The notes under the pieces: generated by a model
Told to the model about the DNA's origin: nothing
Database searches by the model: none
What the model saw: the letters and a program-made list of their open reading frames with translations, nothing else
DNA from: Phytophthora sp. 'mugwort'
Taxonomy: Eukaryota; Oomycota; Peronosporomycetes; Peronosporales; Peronosporaceae
Reading direction: 5' to 3'
Assembly: GCA_033558025.1 (NCBI GenBank)
Contig: JAUCEF010000012.1
Location: 1,178,001 to 1,242,000 of the forward strand
Length of the DNA: 64,000 nt
In this document: one piece after another, positions 1 to 11,225 of the stretch
How the letters are laid out: each line of letters opens with the position of its first letter
Position numbering within the stretch: position 1 is the stretch's first letter
Position numbers and translations under genes: made by a program

Positions 1-1164
1 CAACGCCGTGGCGTTCTCCATTTATCGAAGAAGCCGAGGTTCTGCCGGCAGTAATCTGCAAAGTTTGCGCTACGCAGCCGAGTAGTGACCTTCTCCCCAA
101 TGGAATTAAGGCTGTATGATTGCATCTACGTGAAGAGCAGAATCGCCACGCAGCCTGCAACGTACCAAATACCGCACAGCTCCTCGTTATCGAGCAGGTC
201 CCGCGAATACTTGCGGTCCCCTCAGTTCTTGTTCAGTCCAAACTCCGTTATGGAGATGATCATCGCAGCGATCAGCAGCGCCGACGCTGGGGAGAGGATC
301 CCTCCCACGCACCCTCCGGTGAGGTCAACCACGTAGTAGCGGAACTCCCGGCTGCTTATGCTAAGTCCTTCAACCCGAACGGCTTCTTGACAAGGGCGTC
401 TCCACGTCACTCGGCAAGATGTCCGTCTTCGTAGACACCGTACTCATGCTGCGCGATTTCGTGGAGCTAGGGACGAAAGCAGCCGTAGTCGCACCGCTAG
501 TTCCTTCTTGTCCGTCATATATGGAGCGCAGCTCTTGCGCGCAAGACATCGATCAGTAGATGCCGTCGTGGATCTCCAGCAACAACATGAGCATCGCTTT
601 TGGCAATGGGCGGGTCCGCCTGGAAAGTGAAGTGCTCATCGCAGCGTTAGCTCTACTGCGTGAGCCGCGCCAGAGCCTACCGGCTATGTCGTAGCCCACC
701 TCCTCTTTCGGGCGCCAGCAGCCGACACCATGTACATGACCGTAAGAACGGGCTGCTGCAAGTACTACTTTTGCTGGCGGTCACCGCCTTCTTCTCCTGC
801 TGCAACTTGTCCCGCAGCGACGCTATGGATGAATACACACGTCTATCTGACAGATTGAGCTGAGAGATTGTGGGCTGGGTACTGAAACACCTTTTTCATC
901 CAATCAGAGCACGTTGTTTTGCCAATTTTAGCCAATAGTGTGCATTCGGGCAAGGGTTTACATTCCAACACATTCCGACAAATATTTGTCGGAACGCGAG
1001 GCAAAATATAGATATCACAATACAAAAATCAAGTCAAAAATGTATTTTTCAAATATCTTCGCGGTTCCGACAACTGGGCACCACTTCTACCGGTAGTCTA
1101 GGTTGTAGGAACTAGCTGTCAGCCGCTCGTCCTCATTTGACAAAAAGCAGAGGAGGCAGTCAGC
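1..1164. other. Unassigned region upstream of the Crypton-like element
   Basis: No gene is supported here. Minus-strand reading of about 222-410 gives an open stretch with a hydrophobic, Gly/Ala-rich segment (residues like GGCVGGILSPASALLIAAMI) that could be a broken membrane-protein gene, but flanking frames are full of stops and I recognise no family. Positions 860-1140 are AT-rich with no coding potential and include a perfect palindrome listed separately. Confidence 0.4.
973..994. repeat. 22-bp perfect palindrome
   Basis: The sequence TTCCGACAAAT is followed immediately by its reverse complement with no loop. It lies about 170 bp upstream of the first methionine of the Crypton-like recombinase remnant. 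It could be a binding or crossover site or a chance hairpin; nothing else supports a function. Confidence 0.6.
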
Positions 1165-3207
1165 ATGAACCTCTCCGCGTTCGTTCCTGCGAACACGCAG
1201 AAGGCCCGCACGACGGCCATTAGCGCGTTCGGTCGAATGCTAGAGGACGAGGGTGCTACCTCGCCACTAATGACGGTAAGAAAGAAAAGCTAGCTCGCAA
1301 TACTGCGACGTCTTACTATCGGAACATAAAGCTGTGGCTGTTTGATGAGTTCCCCCCATCTCCGTTTGTCAACGGAGATGAACTTGTTAAAACAAGGAAA
1401 AATTCTGGACAAACATTGCTTGAAAAAGGAGAAGGGTGGGCTCGTTAATAAGGCTCCGCCTTGTACTAAAGAGGACTAAAGTTCTCTAGTTCGCTATATC
1501 TTCACACGGCTCGCGTCGCTAGTGACTACCAACGCTGCGTTGGCATGCCTCATGTGGCACTGCTTTGGGCGCTCGTCCGTCCTAGGCTTCGTATGCAAAC
1601 AGCATGTGTCAGTGTCAGCGGACGGCGTCTTCTACCTACGGTTCTTGGGTGGAAACGGCAGAAGAGCAAGGACTCACGCTCGTACCTGATAAGGAAAGAC
1701 TTCGCTACCTGCCCGCTGCACTCGCTCGCTGTGGCGCTTGTGATGCAGACGGCACCCTGCGCGGCCTTGCTCAGTCAGCTCCCGGAGCTGGCACCTGCAA
1801 GTGGGGAGCCGCTCCAGCCCGATGTGCCGCTCCATGACTTGTCGACCGCTGATTCTGCTTCGCTGAGCGCCGCCTCGGCGGCTCCTGCACCTGCTGCATC
1901 CGCATCCACCCGCCAGCCCGCGGTCCTGGCGCCACCAAGCTCACCGCGTACAAGAGTACAAGTCAAGTGAGTTGTGCAACGACCCCGTCGAAGTCTCGCC
2001 CCGAAGAGAAGCCACGTGGCGCAGCGTATAAGCGTACGTACCGACTGCTCAAACGCGTGGCGTAGCCCGCTGGAGCCACGACGGATTTGACCTCTCATTC
2101 CTTCCGCCGCGGAGGTGCACAGCATACCAAGCGACGATCGCCTTGCTCCGCAGTGAATCTTCGACCGTGGCGCGTGGGACATGAGCAAGCTCAATAAAGG
2201 CTTTGCATACGGGTACAACACGCCACGGGAGGACAGGAAGGTCGCGCGAGTGCTAAGTGGCTGGGAAGCCGACACCGCCCCTGTCGTTCTTGACGTCGCT
2301 GCGCTGGATCATGGGGCTCAAGAGCGGCTGGCACGCTTGCGTGGCTTCCTGTTCAACACCTGCACAGAACTCAAGGAGCAACGGCTCAACGTTAGCAGAA
2401 AAGTCCTCACCGTTCTCACGGCGTACCTCGTTCGGTACTACCAGCGGTTGAAGGAGCTCGCACCTGCAAGCCCAATCATCATGCGCATGGATGAATGCTT
2501 GGTTGCTGCTGACATACCGCACGAACATTTGCTTGCATGGTCTGTCGCGCTGCACAACATGGCCGCTTCGCCTGCTCAAGCTCCAGAACAAGACACAAAC
2601 AAACACCAGTGCCATTGCCAACAACCAGATCACCTTCTCGCTGTCATTTGAGAGCTTATCATCACCAACAAGGCCTTGGCGGCTCGACTGACTATCGTCG
2701 AGGCCGCCAAACTAAAATCTACAAACAAGGCAACAAGCACTGAAGCCGGACAAGTGAAAGCAACGTCAGACCAAGAGCCCAAGTCCAAACGCAGGAAGAA
2801 GCAGGTAACGTACGTGTCCGCAGCTTGGTTCGAGTGGTACACTCGCGTGCCTCGCGTGCGGAACTGTACCGACAGGCAGAAGAAGTCAGAGTTCCGATAC
2901 GTCGTCGCCTTCATGAAGATCTCTTCATGGACGATTGCTTCATCCTTGACGACCAGTCAGAGAGCTACAAGGACGAAGTCCTCGCTGTCGACACGAGTGC
3001 GGAGAAAGCCGTTTTCCAGTACTTGAAGTCGCGACGGATCAATGCAAAGGGAGCCCGTAGCGTACTGCGCGCGTACACCCGCTTCACAAGTCCGGCGCCT
3101 TGGACTAACGCATCGTCGCGTACAAGTGCCTGCTTGCCATCGGTCGCATCCAGGACCCGGCTCCTACAGACAGCCAAGACATTCTATCCCTAGCAGGTCA
3201 CGTCTAA
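1165..3207 (+). pseudogene. Crypton-type tyrosine recombinase, decayed
   Basis: Remnant of a DNA transposon that encodes a tyrosine recombinase. Reading across frames, the N-terminal part begins at the ATG at 1165 (MNLSAFVPANTQKARTTAIS). A middle part near 1380-1800 carries a charged segment (KGGLVNKAPPCTK) and CFGRSSVLGFV. The catalytic box SHSFRRGGAQHT is at about 2090-2130, and IFDRGAWDMSKLNKGFAYGY at about 2160-2220 holds the likely nucleophilic Tyr. A C-terminal domain with a WFEWYTRVPRV motif (about 2820-2860) ends in LAGHV and a stop at 3205-3207. HxxR followed by a Tyr within about 35 residues is the tyrosine-recombinase signature; the surrounding segments fit oomycete Cryptons as I know them. 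At least four frameshifts or stops break it, so it cannot be active. The element ends are not visible. Confidence 0.8.
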
Positions 3208-3239
3208 ACGAGTTAATAGCCGCACAGACAACTTCATAA

Positions 3240-3530
3240 TACATATCGAGTTAACCAGCAACATGCAATAGCACAAGTACAAACAACAAGCAGCGTCCAA
3301 GCACACACAGCACACCAGCATCACAGCATCGCACACGTGCACCCCCAGCAGAAACATGTGTAATGCAGCAGCGCACGCGCAGCTGCACACACAACATACC
3401 GCAGCCTGCACGTAACACGCACACACAACACAACAGCATCACACACGCAGCAGCCTGGACGCACACACGCCACACACACCAGACGTAGCAGTCCACACGC
3501 AGTACCAGCGCCAACATGCAACTCCAAACG
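3240..3530. repeat. CA/GCA-rich low-complexity tract
   Basis: Nearly 300 bp dominated on the plus strand by A and C, built of irregular CACA, CAGCA and ACAC words with very few T. The long cysteine-rich minus-strand ORFs here are a by-product of the TG-rich complement and are not genes. Confidence 0.8.
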
Positions 3531-3543
3531 CTATGTCTTGATC

Positions 3544-3613
3544 GATATTGGTTTGATTCGAACGAACATCTCAGGGCCGAAGCTCTGCGCTCTATCCATT
3601 GAGCTACAGTGTT
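3544..3613 (-). pseudogene. Degenerate tRNA-like sequence (Arg-TCG-like)
   Basis: The minus strand reads GTAGCTCAATGGATAGAGC, a good tRNA D-arm and A box, then a loop CTTCGGC that would place anticodon TCG, then GTTCGTTCGAATC, a T-arm and B-box-like segment. D-arm and T-arm pair reasonably, but the anticodon stem has three mismatches and the acceptor stem only partly pairs, so this is not a functional tRNA. It is most likely a tRNA pseudogene or the head of a SINE. A run of about 18 G lies just upstream of it on the minus strand (plus 3618-3635). Confidence 0.6.
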
Positions 3614-4480
3614 GGAGGGGGGGGGGGGGGGGGGGTCGGGGGCGATCAAGCACCCGCTCCACGTACGGGCTGTACGACCTCGGACAGGTATTGAGCCGGG
3701 GACTTTCCCAGTAAGCTTGGAAGAAGGAAGCGTGAGAGCTCAAAGCTGTGTCGGCAACGGCTTAGTCTTCACAGTCTCTGGCATCCACTAACTTCGCGCG
3801 TGTCTCTGCCGGAGCCAGATGGCGAGTTCCCACCATTGGATTCCAATAAACGACTTCACATAGGAATTCGCTGTCGCGAGACTGCTTCAAATTGCCCCCC
3901 CCCCCTGCACGGATGCGGACCTAATTAATGAATTTGTCGCCCCAGGTCACATTGCTCCAGGGCTCAAAACGCACACATATCAATAAGGTCGATGTTCCCG
4001 GCCCAGAGGCCTCTAGAGGCTATTTCTTCGCGCCTGCAAGCGCCCCATGAAAGCCAAAGAGGACGCGCAGGCCAATCGAAAGAAAGACCCAACCTCAATA
4101 AACTGGTTTTCCTTTTGGCCATTACCGGTTTTTATTGCACCTTCTTGACGGCCGTCCCAACTGTCGGAAAGAGTTGGGATGTCGGAACCGTCACGGTATG
4201 GCCTTGGTCATAAATGATTCTCTGCCGATACTCTCAAAACAAATTTCAAATTAAGGTTTGTAAACGTTTTTCTTTATCAACCTCAACCCAAAATCAAATG
4301 TTTTGCCCAACCTAAAGGTTGATAAAAACGTTGGGAAGCCTAACAGAGTTACACATATATTTTACCAGTAAACTGGTATTTTTCTAACACAAAATGTGAG
4401 CCACCAGTTTCAATGGCGCAGCCGCGCCAAAGATCAAGCCGCGGTGGCGCCGGCCGACATGGCCAGCAGTTTAAGGTCAC
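3614..4480. other. Non-coding stretch with poly-G, poly-C and an imperfect hairpin
   Basis: Contains the poly-G run near 3618-3635 and a poly-C run near 3895-3905. An inverted repeat has arms AACGTTTTT..TTATCAACCT (4263-4283) and AGGTTGATAAAAACGTT (4316-4332), which may be a decayed terminal or subterminal part of the neighbouring pogo-like element. No ORF is convincing. Confidence 0.5.
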
Positions 4481-4496
4481 CGTAGAGTTGTTCATA

Positions 4497-6049
4497 AGAA
4501 GCTTGCTGTTATAGAATATCTAGCGAATGGTGCACAGATGCGAGACAGAATCTCACACTTTTATCCTAACCTTGCCTCCTTTGCCTACAACTCCAATGCT
4601 CGACCATCTGCCGCTGGACACGTAGGCGTGCCATCTTGAAGGCTGCTCTAGCCGAAGGTAGGGTGACCATAAAAGGTGCGCTGCGCGGGCTTGGGGACGA
4701 TCCTGTCGAAGGACAGCGAGTCCGAGATCCCAGAATGGGTACAAGAGTTCCGCGATGACGGCATTCCCGTCTCCATGACGATGCTGACTGAGAAGGCGCT
4801 AGAGGTGGCTGAGGAGATAGACGTACAGGACTTCAAGGCGTCCGACAAGTGGGTGGTGGGCTTAAGCGACGCTTTCAGTTCAGTCTGCGTTGTCCCACGC
4901 GACAGAGCCAGTTCAGCCCCGTCAACATCAATATGATCGCTGCCAACTTTGCTGCGCTTGTGTAGGCGACAGTTCGCAACCTCGGAATAAAACGCGTATA
5001 TAACACCGATCAAACAGGTATTAACTCATTTAACTGCATTTCATTGAAATTAACGCGCAAGTAATACCTCTATTTGGCTGGGGTATTATTACGTGCAGCG
5101 GTGTTCTTCAAATACGTAGCCAAAAAAAAAAACACTGAACAAACGTGGTCAATCGACGTGTGGGTGAAATGCAGCAGGGCGCCCAACGAGCGCGCAACCG
5201 TAATGCTGCTAGGTGATAACGACGGCAACCGATGTACGCCGTTTGTCGTTGTTAAATTGATGACACCAAAGAACTCAGTGATTCAAGAAGAGCGGCGCTA
5301 TGGTTTTGGATACCGTAACTGGCAGGATGTGCGCCGTATTCGACAATCCACCGGTCTCGAAATCTACGGTAACTCTAAAGGTATGTTTGCTGATCTATAA
5401 TGTTTTTCGGTTGAAGTTACCTATAAGTGATACATCATTGCTGTAATAGTTTTAGGCTGGTGGGATGAAACGTCCTCCGTTGCATTTCTGAAGTATCACT
5501 TTGCTAGCCGCGTCCCACAAGGGCAGATCTTGCTCTTGTGGGACGATATTTTTTTAGTGGTCATTGGACAGAGAAGGTCACCGCATGTGCCACGTCTATC
5601 AGCGTTGTGGTTCTAAAAGTTCACCCCCACGCTACGCCTGTCTCACAGCCTGCGGACGTCGCGTGGAATTTCCCGCTCAAGAGCAGACTTCGACAGCGCT
5701 GGACGCGGACATGCAGGCACAAATTAAAACGTCACGAGCACCAGGCAAAATGTTTAAGCTGAAGAAGCCTGATCGCGCAAAAATCTGTGGCTGGGTGATG
5801 CAGTCGTGGAACCAGCTCTCTACGGACACAATCTCGAACGGGTTTCGTGCCAGTGGGCTCTGCCAGGCCCAAGTGCACTGCATCTTCAGACCTAATTGCA
5901 GACTTAGCGAATCTATCTCTGCTCAAAGGCCCCGCCGTAGGCGAAGAAAGGACTTCGAGTTTAGCGACATCGTAGACGAATCTGTCGTACGATTGAAAAA
6001 AATAGATGTATTTGCTCATTGTTTTAGGGGTTACAGTGTTTTTGGGTAG
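4497..6049 (+). pseudogene. pogo/Tigger-like DDE transposase, decayed
   Basis: The N-terminal part near 4500-4600 reads LAVIEYLANGAQMRDRISHF in one frame, like the first helix-turn-helix of pogo transposases. Positions 4676-4870 encode a Tc5/CENP-B-type domain (EIPEWVQEFRDDGIPVSMT, then DFKASDKWVVG). The DDE core follows at 5080-5740: ATVMLLGDNDGNRCTPFVV, then LLLWDDIF, then HATPVSQPADVAWNFPLKSR, equivalent to the conserved P-P-x-x-T-x-x-x-Q-P-x-D region. A basic tail (RPRRRRRKDFEF) ends near 6049. Frameshifts and stops separate the parts, for example after WDDIFF near 5555. No target duplication was seen. Confidence 0.75.
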
Positions 6050-6804
6050 GCTTGGGACTGTTCCCTAAATCTATGACATGGGTAGCTCTCTACATGCGAA
6101 ATGCGGCATGCTATTTCGCACTATTTCTGCAGTTTTGATCAGAGTTAGGCTGAAAAATATTATAAACAAATCAAGGAGATGTACATCAACCGATTTGAAA
6201 AGGGTGTAGAAGGTCTATGCGAAAGGACTCTACGAGGGAAGTTGGCACTTCTGGTAAACCCAAAGTGTATTAAGTTCTAGTAAGTAAAAATCCCTTCTGC
6301 CCTTCCACTGTTAGGTCCAATCTGTGGGCCCGACGGTGGTTTCCTAATTCCTGAGTTGTTTTTGCCAGCTCGGCATCGCATCCCTTTGCGATGTTTAATG
6401 AGTGGACGAAGGCTTGCCGTTACAAAAAAAACACTACGAAGGTAAAAAGTTATATTGAATTGGTGGCTGAGGGCGATCGTCGTTTCCCCAAAACAACTGG
6501 GAAATGCCCAGTCATTCGCGAAAAGAACGGAGAGCCAAGCAAGCGATGGGAGGGCGCCGGGAAACGCGGCGCGAATCAGACGCGTTTATCGCGCGCTTGG
6601 AGGTGCGGTCCTCGGAGGACCGTGGTTATCTCGCTGGCGAGTGAGATAACGACGCAGACTTCGGTCCGGAAGAACTACGTGCCCCGCTTAGTCCAGGACC
6701 TGTTGGCGTCCCCGAGCTGCTGCACTACAACGCGACCACCGATGGGCAAGGCGACGTATCTGACAGCGCTAAAGAAGAGGAAGGACGGTTGAGGGCTGAG
6801 GAAG
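6050..6804. other. Intergenic or 5' part of the piggyBac-like element
   Basis: A plus-strand open frame at 6391-6792 (133 codons, Lys/Arg-rich) has no recognisable domain. It could be the start of the piggyBac-like gene that follows or unrelated filler. Nothing else is visible. Confidence 0.35.
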
Positions 6805-9800
6805 GTGACGAGCATTCGCAAGGCTGCAAAAAAGGTCGAGCGAAAGGGAAGCACTCGACCTCGACAACACGCAAGAACGTGGGGGGGGTCGAAGAAGCCA
6901 CAAGCTTTGAAAGAGAAGGCGGCTGCGGTGAGAGAAGAGAAGGCTGCGCAAGTGGTCGTGGCTGTTTCGCGTGCTGCCGCTCAGGCTACGAAGAAGGCGC
7001 TGGCGCGGAAGAAGGAGCGCCTACGGTTGGCAAGGAGGAGATACGAGGTGCTGAAGCGCGGCTACAGCACTTGCACGATTCGAGGAGAAGAAGGAGACGG
7101 CTGCGGCGCGGTTGGCGATGAAGAAGGCAGACTCGACGAAGAAGAAGGGCGGGAAGGCTATCGCTCCATCGACGGGCAAGCACAAGAAGCGGAAGACGAG
7201 TCCGCATGAAGTAGCTCTCGACGTAGACGACGAGAGTAAGGTATCATCATCTCCGACGCTGTGCGTATTCATTTGCTTCATGAGATGTTGTTGATTGTAT
7301 TGACATTATTTTGTATTGTGTCAAGGCCTCATCGGATTCAGAAATGCTTGCGGTGCCTACGGAAGCTTCGACGGCGCCGGCATCGTTGATACAGATGCGA
7401 ACCACTGCAAGGTAAGCCATAATTGTTCATGTTGTATCATACAACATACTAATTCTATCACACGTTGTATTTCAAACACATGTGCATTTGTAGGGCACTC
7501 GTTCTGGAGGTACCTACTCTGGCGGCTGAAGATTTGCCGGAGGAGCTGTGGTGACAATGGTTCCGGCTGCGGCGTCGTTGGATGCTTCGTCGGCGCCTGA
7601 ATCATCAGGCAAACGAGAAACAGTGCGAGGTAAGTGTACTTGCTTTTTTACATGGTGTGTCGTACAACATACTACGCCTCACACTCGTTGTATATCCAAT
7701 TCATATGTATTATAGAGCTCAGGCCCTTGATCTAGATGTACCTGATTCGCTTAGTTCGAGGACCTCAATAAAATAATCGTCGATTCTACATGGCTCTGTG
7801 GATGCGTCTGTTGGTATGGACTCTGACGTCGAAGGTGACAGCTTCGACTCATAGAGCTGGTACTTCAGCAAAGACGTCGACGGCGTTGCTGCTGGCGAAG
7901 GCGAAGATGAGGAGCTTCAAGAAGTCGACGAGGAGGAAGAAAGTGACAGCAACGCCTTGGATGAAAGCAGTCTGGTGGAGTGGCAGTCATCGCTCGGCGA
8001 AAGAAGAACGAGGCCAAGAGATTGGCTACCAAACGGTTGAAGTAGGCTGTGGAACAGTTGCCCCGAGACTGGAGCAAGACGACTTGGAATTGGGATCTTC
8101 TCACGGGCGAAGAATAGGCGCTGCTGGCGCGGGACATTAACGCCTTGAAACAGATGCGAGCGAATGGCTGGAATCTCGGTACGTGACAATAGTTGTATGT
8201 ATGATATACAGCATGTAATACTGACGTTTGTGTTGTATGTTACAACTTTAGATCAGAAACGTTTCCGGATGATACCGAGTATCCAGATATATACGATGGG
8301 GAGTATGGGCCCACAGCTGATGTGATCGAACGTGCCACCTCTCCTTTGGATTTGTTGTTTGTTTTTGCCCAGGAGCTTGTCGGCCCACATTGCGACGGAC
8401 AATATTCGGTACTACGTCAGCATTTGAGCGAGCGTGTCGACCGGATGCACCAGAAGCAGAGATCAAGGCAAGGAGGTGATACGCACGATTTGTTGGACAG
8501 GGAAACGAAGCTACACAAGCAGGGGCACGCGATCGTGAGGTGTATTGGATTGCTGACCCCGCGCGCATGCTGTTTCCACATTCGCAACGTCTATCGGATC
8601 GTTGGGCTACTACGACTGTCGGTGCTGTTCCTGCTGGTACGTTCGACCGCTACATCCTGAAAGGTCGGTTTGACAGGATCATGCAGAACCTGCATTTCTC
8701 GGACAACTAGGATACCAAGGCAGATACAGATCGTGCATGGAGGTAAGACCGGTCGTGGATACCATGCAGCGGATGTTTTTAGCCGGATACGATGTGCCTC
8801 CTGTTCGATGAAGCCGTCATCCCATCACGAAGCCGCTATGACGTGATGTGGCAGTATCGGAAGGATAAGCTGCACAAGTGGGGACCAAGTTGTTCATGAC
8901 CTGTTGTGTAGATAATACCTATCCTCCGGTACGTATATTGGTGTACTGCATTTGGCTGCGGTTTTCCGCCGCCGCTGCATCGTGGAGTCCGCGTATTTGG
9001 CTAAGTTAAACATATTGCTGTATATGTACCATACTAACATGTTAGGATGTTGTATGTACTACTTGTCAGGTTGGAGTCTATTGCTGGACAAACCGGCATA
9101 CTAGCGAGCTTGGTGGGGGGTCGATCACGAAATTTTTGTCGGACTCGAACGGGTCCAGCTGCAGTCGTGCGGGACCTGCATGAAGTGTTGCCTCCACCCC
9201 AAGCCGGGGTATACCATGCGGTTGTGACCGACCGCTTCTACACCTTCGTACAGCACGTACTGCAGTTGCTGAGTCGAAACGTGTACACGGTCGGCACAAT
9301 CCAAGCGAACAAAAATAGATTTCCGCCAGAGATCAAGGCGGAGAACGAGAATCCCCCGCCGCACATCCCACGCGTCACCAGCATTAATGGCGGTGTCCAA
9401 GTGTTGCCCATTCTCACAGCCTTGCTGTGGTGGGACCGAAGTTTGGGTACAGGTGACAGCAGAGTGCTGCAGTTGTGCGGTACGCTTTGTGTTGGGATAT
9501 GTTATGTTACTATTTCTTGTTACATGTGCTTTGCATGCAATGTTCAGTGCGACGCCTACGAGGCGGAAAGAAGTTTGTTGTCCCCTGTCCAGCCATGATG
9601 CACCACTATCAGCGCTAGATGTGGGACGTGGACATGCACGACCAGCTCCGCCTGCAGCGTTAATCGCGCCGTAACTGGCTGTGGTATTCAGGAGGTACTC
9701 CAAGCCGATTTTTCTGGGCCTCATCGATATGGCAATTATGAACGCCTACATTGTCTATCGAGAGGCCCAGAAGCAGCGCGGTGAGCCTCCAGCGGACCAC

Positions 9801-10170
9801 GCCAACTTCCTGCGCATCCTGCAAGCCCAGATGCTGGGCTCATGCCTGCGGACTTCACGGACCCGGTACTTTATATCATCGACTTCTATTTATTGTTATA
9901 TACTAATTGTCTGTCTATTATGCTGTCAGCTAATGACACCAGGGCCGCCGTCCCAAGGCGAACGTGTGCGTGCTGTCCCCGCCGATCACAAGCTGACGGA
10001 GTGCCCGGATTGGCAGAACGTCGAGGCATCCACAAGCACCCCCAGCCCCAACGCAAAGTCTGCTCCATTCGGAAGCAGAAGAAGGGCGAGCGCTGTGCGA
10101 CGGGCTTCTTCTGCGAGGCCTTCAATAATGCAACAAGAGGTAAGTTTGCGGGCGGTATGATATCACATGT
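6805..10170 (+). pseudogene. piggyBac-like transposase with multiple introns, decayed
   Basis: A Lys/Ala-rich coiled-coil-like N-terminal section (about 6860-7240) precedes a piggyBac-type catalytic region. Recognisable pieces are TSPLDLLFVFAQELVGPHC (8340-8395), FDRIMQNLHFSDN (8670-8708), CLLFDEAVIPSRSRYDV (8790-8845), GPAAVVRDLHEVLPPPQAGV (9150-9210), VTDRFYTFVQHVLQLLSRNV (9223-9282), MHDQLRLQR (9630-9660) and FLGLIDMAIMNAYIVYREA (9710-9767). A Cys-rich C-terminal segment follows near 10030-10120. GT..AG gaps at about 7412-7493, 7630-7715, 8180-8252, 9481-9547 and 9867-9931 look like introns. Several frames are broken (for example the stop after HFSDN), so this is a pseudogene. Confidence 0.75.
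7326..7715 (+). repeat. Tandem duplication of an exon-plus-intron module
   Basis: Introns 7412-7493 and 7630-7715 are homologous: both start GTAAG, share TACAACATACTA in the middle and CGTTGTAT later. The exon ends before them also match (GAAGCTTCGACGGCGCCGGC versus GATGCTTCGTCGGCGCCTGA). The repeat period is 218 bp. This implies a segmental duplication of exon plus intron inside the transposase gene. Confidence 0.65.
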
Positions 10171-10253
10171 GTGTTAACCACTTAAATGTTGTTATTCTAT
10201 GCATGGTTTACCTTTGCAACCGTGTGAGATCCAGCCACTACATGAGAACCGTC

Positions 10254-10282
10254 TTAACGTGCCATCAGATATGGCACGTTAA
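10254..10282. repeat. TTAA-flanked perfect hairpin
   Basis: TTAACGTGCCA, a 7-base loop, then TGGCACGTTAA. Both outer ends are TTAA, the target sequence of piggyBac elements, and the hairpin lies about 100 bp past the last coding segment of the piggyBac-like gene. It may be a fused pair of element ends or a chance structure. Confidence 0.5.
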
Positions 10283-11225
10283 GTGAAACAACGGCGAGAA
10301 CCGGCCGAGCCCTCTCGTCGGACTCGACATCCAGATGCGGGGACTGGGGGAGAAGCGACGCCGAACCAGTGATGCAGAGGGTGAGGAAGACGCAGAGGAA
10401 GACGAGGCCGCACAGGAAGAGTAATCGAGTGTTTCGCTTGATGTCGAGCTACATTGTAGCGTCGCAACTCTAATATCAATACATTTCTGTGCAATCCATG
10501 AAACTAAGCATTGTGTCTGCATTTTGCTTATCGAGCCATCATGGAAAGGACGTTCACGATAGAAAGTTCATCCACGCTGTATCATATACAACATGCACGT
10601 TATGATAGCCGAAGCGGTGGCGTTAAATACAACGTGAACGAACATAGACGTGTGATATCAGCGCCCATGCACCGAATCCAGTTTTTGGTTTCGGAAAAAT
10701 ACATCGCACCTATGCAGTATATACAAAACTCAAGTGTAGTCTTTTTTCGTCACGTTGTCTTTAACAACATGTTAAAACCGGGACTTGACGTGATATTCGG
10801 CGCGAGTATTGGGGGTGGAGGTTAACAAGACGGTTCACCCCCTCCGTGCGGTCTAAAGAACACCTGACGGCACGCTACGCACTGTGGTGACAGAATTCTA
10901 AGCCCGCTGCGGCCCGCAAGCTTCGTCTCCCCTTGCTAGAACGACACTGTTAGGTCCTCGTTGCAACACATGTGCTCCGCACCAATGTTAAACACAGGCA
11001 TTTGTCGTAAGTCACTTGAGTGTAGCGAGGGAAACTTAAAAGTGATCTACTTAGAGCATCTCCACTGTGGCTGTCCTATCGCCAGCGCCAAAGCGATTTG
11101 GCGCGAAATTACATGGAACGGTAATTTCTCTCTCACCAGGGCCTCGCTATCGCTAAAAACGCTTCGACCACTCGCCAAAAGGCGCCTCTTCGCGCCAAAA
11201 TCAACCCAGTCTAGCGAGGATGGCG
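10283..11225. other. Intergenic, no gene recognised
   Basis: Includes a short segment (10895-10930, GCTGCGGCCCGCAAGCTTCG) resembling the GC-rich repeats at 24.2 and 44.0 kb. An A/T-rich stretch (10510-10830) has one meaningless open frame. From 11050 to 11250 there is a GC-rich unit with repeated CGCCA words but no coding signal. Confidence 0.4.

Noticed and set aside
3190..3649. Cysteine-rich minus-strand ORFs (for example 3251-3649)
   Set aside because: They arise from the TG-rich complement of a CA-rich low-complexity tract; composition, not coding.
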